This document shows, piece by piece, positions 1 to 6,951 of a stretch of 64,000 bases of DNA. The stretch covers positions 558,001 to 622,000 of the forward strand of contig CAVYGS010000004.1 of the NCBI GenBank assembly GCA_963768185.1. The letters run 5' to 3'. A program made the position numbers and the translations under genes. The notes below the pieces were generated by a model, which saw nothing but the letters and a program-made list of their open reading frames with translations, was not told the DNA's origin and ran no database searches. Origin of the DNA: Palsa-461 sp963768185. GTDB taxonomy: Bacteria; Actinomycetota; Acidimicrobiia; Acidimicrobiales; RAAP-2. The stretch's first letter is position 1, and every line of letters starts with the position of its first letter.

Positions 1-604
1 GTCTCTACCTCGATCCCCCCGAGCGGGCCGTGGTGCTGTGCGGTCGACGAGAAGTCCCAGATCCAGGCGCTCAACCGATTCCAGCCGATCCTGCCCATGA
101 TGCCCGGTGTCCCGAGCGGCGGAGCCACGACTACGTGCGCCACGGCACCACCTCGCTGTTCGCCGCGCTCGACATGGCGAGCGGGAAGGTCATCGCCTCG
201 TTGCACCAGCGCCACCGGGCCATCGAGTTCAAGAAGTTCTTGGTGCAGATCGACGACGAGGTCCCCGGAGACCTCGACGTCCACCTCATCCTCGACAACT
301 ACGCCACCCACAAGACCCCCGCGATCAAGCGGTGGCTGTTGCGCCACCCCCGATTCCATCTGCACTTCACCCCGACCGGGATCGAGTTGGCTCAACATGG
401 TGGAGCGCTGGTTCGGCGAGCTGACCACCAAGAAGATCAAGCGCGGTGCCCATCTCTCGGTCGCAGCACCTCAAGAGCGACATCCGAGATTGGATCAAGA
501 CCTGGAACGAGAACCCTCGGCCCTACGTCTGGGTCAAGACCGCAGATGAGATCCTGGCTTCCCTCGCACGCTATTGCTCACGAATCTCTGAGGCGGCACA
601 CTAG
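1..604 (+). pseudogene. IS630-family transposase, 5'-truncated by the window edge and frame-broken
   Basis: Joining reading frames gives an IS630-type DDE transposase. The N-terminal part is read near 2-42, then VDEKSQIQAL in a second frame, then a block containing LILDNYATHKTP, then SSWLNMVERWFGELT, and last the C-terminal stretch with WIKTWNENPRPY ending at a TAG at 602-604. The D (VDEKSQ), D (LDNYATHK) and E (NMVERWF) motifs are all visible. Four single-base frame changes, near 43, 117, 382 and 467, break it, three of them +1. The family cuts and joins DNA at TA targets. The element's ends are not recognised and the left end lies outside the window. Decay or sequencing error cannot be separated here. 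Confidence 0.85.
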
Positions 605-607
605 GGA

Positions 608-768
608 CTAGTGCGGCAGCAGAGATGCCGCGTCGTCGCCCGCCATGAGTTTGCTGACGAGTGCCAGGTCGAAGTAGTCACGCCACTGAACGATGCGCCC
701 GGCGCGAACCTCGAAGGTGCCCATAACGGGGACTGGCAACGGCGTACCCGGACGGCGCTCAGAAGTGA
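608..768 (-). pseudogene. C-terminal remnant of a limonene-1,2-epoxide hydrolase / SnoaL-type gene
   Basis: The reverse strand reads about 53 codons ending at a TAG at 608-610. The sequence contains PVMGTFEVRAGRIVQWRDYF, which matches the C-terminal strand-helix of limonene-1,2-epoxide hydrolase-like proteins (a G-x-F-E-V-x-x-G-x-I-x-x-W-R-D-Y-F-D pattern is typical). The N-terminal two thirds are missing: the stretch starts directly after the stop codon of the cyclase gene and in the same frame. There is no start codon or ribosome site of its own. It is probably a leftover of a deletion that joined two genes. Family assignment is by motif memory only. Confidence 0.5.
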
Positions 769-2704
769 CTATTGCCACTCGACGCTTGCGACGTCGAGGG
801 CGACGGAGAGCCCCTTCAGATCGAGTTCACGGCGGTTTCGAACGTGGAAGTGGTCGGTGACCGAATCGATGACGGCCGCGGTCACAAGGATCTCTCCAGT
901 GCCGGCGGCGGCTCCGACACGCGGCAGCTTCGTGGACTCCCTTGCCCAAGTAATCATCGCCAAGGTCGACAGCTTCGGTGGCGTGGACACCAATGCGCAC
1001 CTGCGGAGCGAAGCCATGCTCACGACGGTGATCGGCCAGGGTGCGCTGGATCGCAATGGCGCACTCGACGGCGTCAAAGGAATCGGTGAACGATACGAAG
1101 AACCCATCTCCTTCATGGTTGATCTCCCGACCGTTGTGCGCATGAAAACACTGACGCAGGGTACGGTCGTGCCAGTCCAGTAGGTTTCCCCACGCGTCAT
1201 CACCCAGGACCTCGACGAGCCTGGTCGAGTCGACAATGTCGGTGAACATCAGGGTGCAGGTAGCCCGGCTCCGCTGGGCCGCGTGGAGCATCGAGCGCAC
1301 CCGCTCTGCCTCTCGGACCGCGCCGAGACGTTCGAACGCGCTAAGCGCCGCCTCGAGCTCCCCCGTGGCGTTGGACTCATGGCCACTGACTCGCAGCGCT
1401 CCGGCGATGATGAGCCGAGCACGAGCCGCCTCGAATGGCGCGTCGACCTCGCACCACAGGCGGCATGCCTCCCGCAGCGAGGTAATCGCGGCCTCTGCGT
1501 CGCCATTGGCCAATTGGACCTGGCCGAGCGCTTCGGCGACAGAGGCAAGGGCGGCAGTGGTGTGGAACGACTTCCCCCATGACTCCAGCTCGGCCAAAGC
1601 ATCACGGGCTCGGTCGACCCGACCGGCTGCCAAGGCGATCGTCACCGCTGCGGGTAGAACCGAGCCGCGGTCCTCTTGGTGGACGCCGACCATCTGGGCC
1701 AACGCGTCGGTAATGCTGGCTAGAGCAGCGTCAGGCTTGCCTTCGTCCAACAGCAACAGCGCCAGTCCCGGCTGGGGCAGTCCGCCCAGCTCCTGGGCAC
1801 GTCGAAAGGCGTCTCGGGCCCCTGATTGATCGCCCTTTCTGCGCCGGATCTCGCCGAGCTCGGTCAAGGCCCATCCGGTCGCGATCAGGTTGGCTGGCAA
1901 CAACTCTTCGATGGCATCGAGGGCGTCTCGCTCGGCGTTGTCAAGCTCCCCGCGAAGACGGCGGACCTCAGCGCGATGGAACCGACAGAGACCGGGAAAG
2001 CCACTCAACGATTCTCGCTCGCACCATCGCAGCGACGCGTCGGTCCACTCGGCGGCACGTCGCCAGTCGGCCATGTTGCGGTAGGCCCAGATCGCGCCGC
2101 AATAGACCATTCCGGTGGTGTACGGGTTGCTGGCGGCACCGCTCATGGCAGCAGCCTCATCGACCAAGGCACGACCCGCGTCGACTTCGCCCCGAGCGAT
2201 CAACACATGCCCCTCGTCGTGCAAACCGAAGGCTTCTAGATCGATGTCACCCAGCCGACGACCGATCGCGCTCGCCTCGCGGGCGTGGTCCAGAGCGGAC
2301 ACTGAGTCTTCGTCGGCCCATACGGCTCGGCCGAGGGCCCACTGCAGGTAGCCGTGGGCAGAGCATTCCGGCTCGTCCTCGAGCAGGCGAGAGGCACGAC
2401 CCAGCCAGCCTCCGGCCTCAGAAAGGCTGTTGCGGACGAAGTGTTCACGGCACAGCGACAATGCGACTCCCGCCGCGAGGCCTCGTTTGCCGACGCGTTC
2501 GTAGCGAGCCTCGGCCTGCTCCAGGGCGTCGATCATGGCGCCGTACTCACGTGCCCAACGTGCCGCCTCTGCCAGCAGTTCGACATCTTCCGGCGCGAGC
2601 GGCGAGCGCCTCTCGGCCGCCGTCAGCAGGTCGAACGCCCCACGCCAATCCCGGCGGTCGTAAGCCGATCGAGCGTCGCTGAGCTCGTCGATTCGATCGC
2701 CCAT
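769..2704 (-). CDS. TPR-repeat protein with C-terminal class III adenylate/guanylate cyclase domain (one frame break)
   Basis: The first ~460 residues are helical TPR-like repeats rich in Ala, Leu and Glu (many A-x-x-x-A-L-x-x-A patterns). The last ~170 residues are a class III cyclase catalytic domain: FTDIVDSTRLVE carries the first metal Asp and EGDGFFVSF the second. The frame breaks near 923-924, where one extra base follows GVHEAA; in the other frame the protein continues to the usual end of such domains (RELDLKGL...VASVEW) at 769. Such proteins make cAMP or cGMP in the cytoplasm and are abundant in Actinobacteria; the TPR half probably senses a partner protein. No neighbouring gene shares its strand, so it looks monocistronic. 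ATG at 2704 is the chosen start. Confidence 0.8.
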
Positions 2705-3035
2705 GTCGTCCCTCCGGCTAAGGCATTAGAGAGTACAGCGCTGAGCCCTTCATCGGCTCCCTGGATCCCGCTCACGTGTGGGGGACCTGTCACTTGCACA
2801 TTTCATCCGGCCGAGGTCGGTTGTTGTGGCGTACCGAGAGGGACTTCTTTGGCTCCTAGGACTATCCCCATGGTGCCGATCAGGGACAGTGGCAGAAACA
2901 CCCCACCGAATACCGTGTTCCGTGGACCGGCCACCCGCCTTGCGGCCGGCTGAATGGTCATGAAGAGGGGCCTCCCCGGTGAGAACAACATGTGGGTTCT
3001 CATCGGAACCAATCACCAAGGAGGCCCCGTACACC

Positions 3036-4081
3036 ATGTTGCACCTCGGACTCGACCTCAGCAGAAAACGACTGGACGTCTGTGTCGCTCGACGAGCGCG
3101 GTGAGCGGCTCGCCGTCACCACAGCCCCGCCCGACGCAGACGGGCTTCGCGAACTGGTGAGGAGAACGGCCGCCTTTGGCGGCCCGGTCCATGCGGTCAT
3201 CGAGTCGATGACCGGGGCCCGCTTCGTCCACGACACGCTCGAGCTGGCACGGCTGGGACGTGGACATCGCCGATGCCCAGAAGGTGAAGGGCTTGGCCCC
3301 CTTGGCCTGCAAGACCGACAAGATCGACGCCTGGGTGCTGGCCGAGTTGTCCCGACGCGACCTGGTGCCGGCCATCTGGCTCCCCGATCCCGCCGTCCGG
3401 GGCGAGCGCGAGCGGGCCCGGTTCCGCCTGCATCTGGTCCGTCACCGGGTGATGTTGAAGAACCGCATCCACGCCAGCCTCATGAGCTTCGGCAAGCCCT
3501 GTGCGGTGTCGGACCTGTTCGGGCGCCAGGGTCGGGCAATCTTGGCTCGCCTCGATCTCCCAGAACCCTGGACCGAGAACATCACGACCGCCCTTCGCAT
3601 GATCGACGACCTGGACAAAGAGATCGCAGGCATCGAGCGCGAGCTGCGGGCCCTCGGGGCCGACCATCCCTACGTCTCGTTGCTCCAGTCGGTGCCCGGG
3701 GTGGCCTGGATCCTCGGCTACACCATCGCCTCTGAGATCGGGGACATCTCGAGGTTCTCCTCGCCCAAGTCCCTGGTCGGCTACAGCGGTCTGTGCCCGC
3801 GGGTCATCCAGTCCGGCGAGAAGGACTGGCGGGGACCACTGGCCAAGAACGGCCCCAAGTACCTGCGCTGGGCGCTCATCGAGGCCGCCGTCCACGCCGC
3901 CCAGCACCCGGTCTACGTCGAGCACTACCAGCGCACCAAGACTCGGCTGGGCCGTCAGCGCGGGGCCAAGGTGGCCCGGGTCGAGGTGGCTCGCAAGCTC
4001 GCCGAGGCCATCTGGCACATGCTCCAGACGGGCTCGTTCTTTTCTCCCGCAAGGTCCCACTGCTTATCTGGTCGCGTCTGA
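3036..4081 (+). pseudogene. IS110-family DEDD transposase (copy A, two frame breaks)
   Basis: Starts at ATG 3036 after AAGGAGG. The RuvC-like DEDD domain shows LGLDLSRKRLDV (first Asp), AVIESMTGARF (Glu) and ACKTDKIDAWVLAEL (last two Asp). The C-terminal transposase_20 domain holds LQSVPGVAWILGYTIASEIG and YSGLCPR. Two +1 changes, near 3092 (DVCV/LDERGE) and 3247 (LELA/GWDVD), break the N-terminal third; both are absent from the second copy. The C-terminal half from 3260 to 4081 is intact and differs from copy B, which is broken there instead. IS110 enzymes act as RNA-guided site-specific recombinases. Confidence 0.85.
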
Positions 4082-4233
4082 CGACCCTGGCTGAATTGGA
4101 CCAGCCGGAGCTCTCCCAAAAGACCTGGTCTTCCCACGAGGAAGCGATAGAGAGATGAGAGCTTCTCCCCGAAGCATCCCTTCGAGCGCGGTCAGCTTGA
4201 GGGAACACCCATTGACGTCCGGCCCCTTTTCAT
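4082..4233 (+). ncRNA. Candidate guide (bridge) RNA region in the right end of IS110 copy A
   Basis: The 152 bases after the transposase stop contain no reading frame and are conserved in copy B. Seen here: GGCTGAAT at 4089-4096, identical to the target sequence left of the element (2949-2956), and AGAGAT at 4151-4156, identical to the start of the right flank (4234-4239). IS110-family elements use a non-coding RNA with loops matching both halves of the target, and in the IS1111 group this RNA lies in the right end. The match to both flanks is therefore suggestive, but short matches can arise by chance and no folding was computed. Confidence 0.35.
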
Positions 4234-4256
4234 AGAGATACGCACTCGGCCGCACC
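4234..4256. repeat. Half of a palindromic intergenic repeat split by IS110 copy A (other half 2942-2953)
   Basis: The right flank reads AGAGATACGCACTCGGCCGC and the left flank GCGGCCGGCTGA. Put together without the element they form a palindrome very like the unoccupied copy at 6643-6667, which in this orientation reads CGGCTGAG, a loop with AGATAAGCA, then CTCAGCCG. The element thus lies in the loop of a stem-loop repeat. The equivalent flanks of copy B (25205-25228 and 26503-26518) show the same arrangement. Confidence 0.6.
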
Positions 4257-4433
4257 CCGTTGTTGGCTTTGTGCGCTTTGGGCGGCCCTGGGCTCGGTGG
4301 CTCACCGGCGAGACGACGCTGATCGGCCGCCACTCGCCGTCCCGATCCTCCGACGTTCTGGCGCGTCCCCGAGCCGGCGAACGGGGGCACGGCTCCAAAT
4401 CGCAAGGCCGTCAAAGGCTGGGCCAGATACCTC

Positions 4434-4480
4434 TTGACATGTCTATCACTGATAGGTAGTCTGCCTATTAGTGATAGACA
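4434..4480 (+). promoter_or_regulatory. Promoter with two overlapping tetO-like operators upstream of a TetR gene
   Basis: TTGACA at 4434-4439 and TAGTCT at 4457-4462 have a 17-base spacing and look like a sigma-70-type promoter. Two 13-base palindromes occupy it: CTATCACTGATAG (4443-4455) over the spacer and CTATTAGTGATAG (4465-4477) over the start site. The two halves are also mirror images of each other (4440-4456 against 4464-4480, one mismatch). The core resembles the classical tet operator CTATCAGTGATAG. Binding of the downstream TetR protein would block its own transcription; this is inferred from position. Confidence 0.7.
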
Positions 4481-5091
4481 TATCAGCGACCGCTGACTCT
4501 CGGCTAAGGCGGGTCAAGGTCATGCAGCGACGAGAGGCCAAGGTGAGCGGCATCGTCGAGTCGGCGTGGAGGCTCGCCCGAGAGCACGGAATCGCTGGTG
4601 TGTCGTTGCACGCCCTGGCCCGTGAGGTGGGGATGCGCCAACCGTCGCTCTACGCCTACTTTGACTCGAAGCTTGCGCTATATGACTCCATGTTCGCCGA
4701 CGGCAACCGGCGACTGCTTCAGCGGCTCGACCTCGTCAAACTCCCTCGAGATCCGCGTGCGGCTCTGAAGAAGCTCCTGGCCGAGTTCGTGGCTTTCGCA
4801 CTCGAGGACCCGGCGCGCTATGAGCTGCTCTTCGAGCGTCCCGTACCGGGATTCACGCCTTCACCGACGTCCTATGTCCTCGCCGAGGAAGCATTGGGGC
4901 GCGTCTACAAGTTGATAAACGAGGCCGGCGTGGCCAAACAGGGCGACATCGACTGCATCGTGGCCATGGTCGCAGGCTTGATGGAGGCGCAACTGAGCAA
5001 TGACCCCGGCGGCAACCGTTGGATCCGTCACCTCAACCGACTCGTCGATCTGCATGTCGACGATGTGCTCGAAAGGAGCAGACACTCATGA
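4471..5091 (+). CDS. TetR-family transcriptional regulator
   Basis: A 206-residue protein with an N-terminal TetR helix-turn-helix (about residues 24-70: ESAWRLAREHGIAGVSLHAL, then REVGMRQPSLYAYFDSK) and an all-helical ligand-binding C-terminal domain. GTG 4471 lies inside the operator and 9 bases after the -10 hexamer, so a nearly leaderless transcript is possible. ATG 4522 (MQRREAKV) would be the alternative start and fits the usual length before the HTH. Its stop overlaps the ATG of the next gene (ATGA), indicating one operon with the DinB/MDMPI-type enzyme and probably the metallo-hydrolase. It likely represses itself and these genes; the inducer is unknown. Confidence 0.85.
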   Translation: MIDISATADSRLRRVKVMQRREAKVSGIVESAWRLAREHGIAGVSLHALAREVGMRQPSLYAYFDSKLALYDSMFADGNRRLLQRLDLVKLPRDPRAALKKLLAEFVAFALEDPARYELLFERPVPGFTPSPTSYVLAEEALGRVYKLINEAGVAKQGDIDCIVAMVAGLMEAQLSNDPGGNRWIRHLNRLVDLHVDDVLERSRHS

Positions 5092-5819
5092 TTGCAAACC
5101 GAATTACCCGTCCCCAGGCTCGGGTGCTGGCCGAAGAGGAGTTCACGCGCTTTGCGGAGCTGGTCGCGTCCCTCACGCCGGAGGAGTGGGCGGCGCCCAC
5201 CGATTGCACCGGATGGGACGTTCGCAAGATGGTGCTGCACGTCCTCGGTTCAGGCGAAGCGCAAGCCTCCGTCCGAGAATTCGTCCACCAGTTGAGGCTG
5301 GGCATGCCGCTCAACAGGGAGATCGACTCACACCACTGGGTCGACGGCCTGAACGAGCTGCAGATTCGCGAGCGCAAACAACTCACGATCGACGAACTCG
5401 TCGCGCAGGTTGCAGCGGTGGGTCCCAAGGCGGTCAAGGGCCGCTGGCGCACGCCGCCTCCCGCTCGTTATATCCCCCTACCGTTCGGGCCCCCGATCGG
5501 ATGGGCACCCCTCAAGTACCTGCTCGATGTCGGGTTCACCCGCGACGTCTGGGCCCATCGGATCGACGTCCACGCAGCCATCGACCGCCCGATGCAGCTC
5601 ACGGCCGATCACGATGGCCGCCTTGTCGCCGACATTGTGGCCGAGTGGGCCGATATCCACCGCCAGCCCTTCGAGCTCGTGCTCGACGGGCCAGCCGGCG
5701 GGAAGTTCATACAGGGCGTCGGCGGTGAGCGCGTCGAGATCGACGCGTTGGACTTCATTCGTACCCTCTCCGGGCGGCTACCTGGCGAGGGGGTCCTCAG
5801 CCATCCACTTCCCTTGTAG
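5088..5819 (+). CDS. Maleylpyruvate isomerase-family (MDMPI/DinB-like) protein
   Basis: A 243-residue protein of the mycothiol-dependent maleylpyruvate isomerase N-terminal family. The DinB-type four-helix start is seen (FTRFAELVASLTPEEWAAPT, then CTGWDVRKMVLHVLGS), with a second helical part holding RDVWAHRIDVHAAI. Family members bind a metal through His residues and use mycothiol in isomerisations or thiol transfer. Here His (VLHVLG) and RDVWAHRID match the pattern, but the first His-containing motif is not clear, so the exact reaction is open. ATG at 5088 is preceded by AAAGGAG and overlaps the TetR stop. mshA and mca elsewhere in the window show that the host makes mycothiol. Confidence 0.75.
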   Translation: MIANRITRPQARVLAEEEFTRFAELVASLTPEEWAAPTDCTGWDVRKMVLHVLGSGEAQASVREFVHQLRLGMPLNREIDSHHWVDGLNELQIRERKQLTIDELVAQVAAVGPKAVKGRWRTPPPARYIPLPFGPPIGWAPLKYLLDVGFTRDVWAHRIDVHAAIDRPMQLTADHDGRLVADIVAEWADIHRQPFELVLDGPAGGKFIQGVGGERVEIDALDFIRTLSGRLPGEGVLSHPLPL

Positions 5820-5864
5820 GTCCTCACCCACCACCCGGAACCCACGCTGAATAGGAGCAACATC

Positions 5865-6530
5865 ATGGAAACCCGAGTCGACGAGATCGCCGAGCGCATC
5901 TACCGGCTGTCGACGTTCGTCCCCGACGTCGGCCCGACCGGCTTCACGTTCAACCAGTTCCTCATCGACGCCGACGAGCCGACGATCTTCCACACCGGTC
6001 CACGCGGAATGTTCCCGGCAGTCTCCGCGGCCATCGCCTCGCTGATGCCGCTCGATCGTCTGCGCTGGATCATGTTCGGCCATCTCGAAGCCGATGAGTG
6101 CGGCGCGATGAACCTTTTCCTAGATGCTGCGCCGCTCAGATAGCCCACACTGCCATCGGCTGCATGGTGTCGATCGATGACCTCGCCAACCGACCGCCGG
6201 TTCCCATCAGACCCCGACGCTTCCTTTGATCTCGGCGGGCGCCGCATCCGCAGCATTCACACTCCGCACGTACCCCACGGGCGGGATGCCCATGTCATCT
6301 ACGAGGAGACCACCGGCATTCTGTTCTGTGGTGATCTCCTATCCCAGGTAGGGGACGGGCCAGCGTTAACAGAGGACGACATTGTCGCTGCGGCAATCGA
6401 AACCGAGGACATGTTCGGCGCGAGCTGTTTCACGCCTCAGTCGGCGGGAACCATCCGGCGCGGCGAGGCCACCGATGCGCTCATTGCCCTCGCCGATGAC
6501 TTCGAACATCGGCTAGCTCGAGTCAGTTGA
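5865..6530 (+). CDS. MBL-fold metallo-hydrolase (ODP/flavoprotein-type), two frame breaks
   Basis: Joined frames give a beta-lactamase-fold protein of ~220 residues: ERIYRLSTFVPDVGPTGFTF with NQFLID, then MFGHLEADECGAMNLFL, then IAHTAIGCMVSIDDLANRPP, and last DLGGRRIRSIHTPHVPHGRDA and TTGILFCGDLLSQVGDGPAL. The HxExDE motif and the CGDL Asp site suit diiron ODP-type MBL proteins (oxygen or NO reductase-like folds). Frame changes lie near 6135 (-1) and 6220 (+1). It follows the MDMPI-type gene by 45 bases and probably belongs to its operon. No flavodoxin domain is attached. Confidence 0.7.
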
Positions 6531-6580
6531 TCAACAGCCAAGTTCGAGCATAAGCAAACCCTGCCCCGAAAGTGCCTGGG

Positions 6581-6595
6581 GCATTCGTCGAATGC
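6581..6595 (+). terminator. Short palindrome after the metallo-hydrolase gene
   Basis: GCATTCGTCGAATGC is a perfect palindrome about 50 bases after the stop codon. It could end transcription of the TetR operon, but there is no T-run and the stem is short. Confidence 0.25.
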
Positions 6596-6613
6596 AGAAG
6601 GCGCGTTCCCAAT

Positions 6614-6670
6614 AGCGGTAGTCAGCAAACAGCTCCCTGGTGCGGCTGAGTGCTTATCTCTCAGCCGGCG
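6614..6670. repeat. Palindromic intergenic repeat, copy a (unoccupied IS110-type target)
   Basis: Contains CGGCTGAG at 6643-6650 and its exact inverse CTCAGCCG at 6660-6667 around a nine-base loop with TGCTTATCT. The ~57-base unit (AGCGGTAGTCAGCAAACAG at its left) is alignable over its length with 13901-13960. Related cores occur at 29104-29123, 34791-34806 and at both IS110 insertion points. The rest of 6531-6951 shows no coding frame that I can support. Confidence 0.65.
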
Positions 6671-6951
6671 GCGTTGACGGCTGAGGAGGCGGCTTGGAAA
6701 GCGGTTGCCATCCCGTCAACCCTGCGGGCCACTGCTCGCGGCTCAGGTAGGCAAATCGGCTGATTCTCCCAGCAACGACGCCAGAGACGGTCTCCCGAAG
6801 ACAAGCGTGGTGTTGCCACGAGGGCCGCCACACCGGTTAGTCACCTTGGATCAACAGCAGAGCTGGGGGATACTCGTTGCCGGAAGGGTTCGACTGGCAC
6901 CTCGGTGGAACGGTCGGACGTGGGCGGGGCCGGATTCGGTGGTGCCTAAGC

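Larger units (their letters stand above)
2960..4233 (+). mobile_element. IS110 family (IS1111-like) element, copy A
   Basis: A 1274-base element bounded by ATGAAGAGGGGCC at 2960-2972 and its near-perfect inverse GGCCCCTTTTCAT at 4221-4233. The same sequence, with the same length, recurs in inverse orientation at 25229-26502. Short inverted ends and a long non-coding right end (about 150 bases after the transposase stop) fit the IS1111 subgroup of IS110. No flanking target duplication is evident, as expected for this family. Both flanks belong to the GGCTGA/TCAGCC palindromic repeat described at 4234-4256. The transposase gene inside is frame-broken, so this copy as sequenced could not move by itself. 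Confidence 0.85.
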
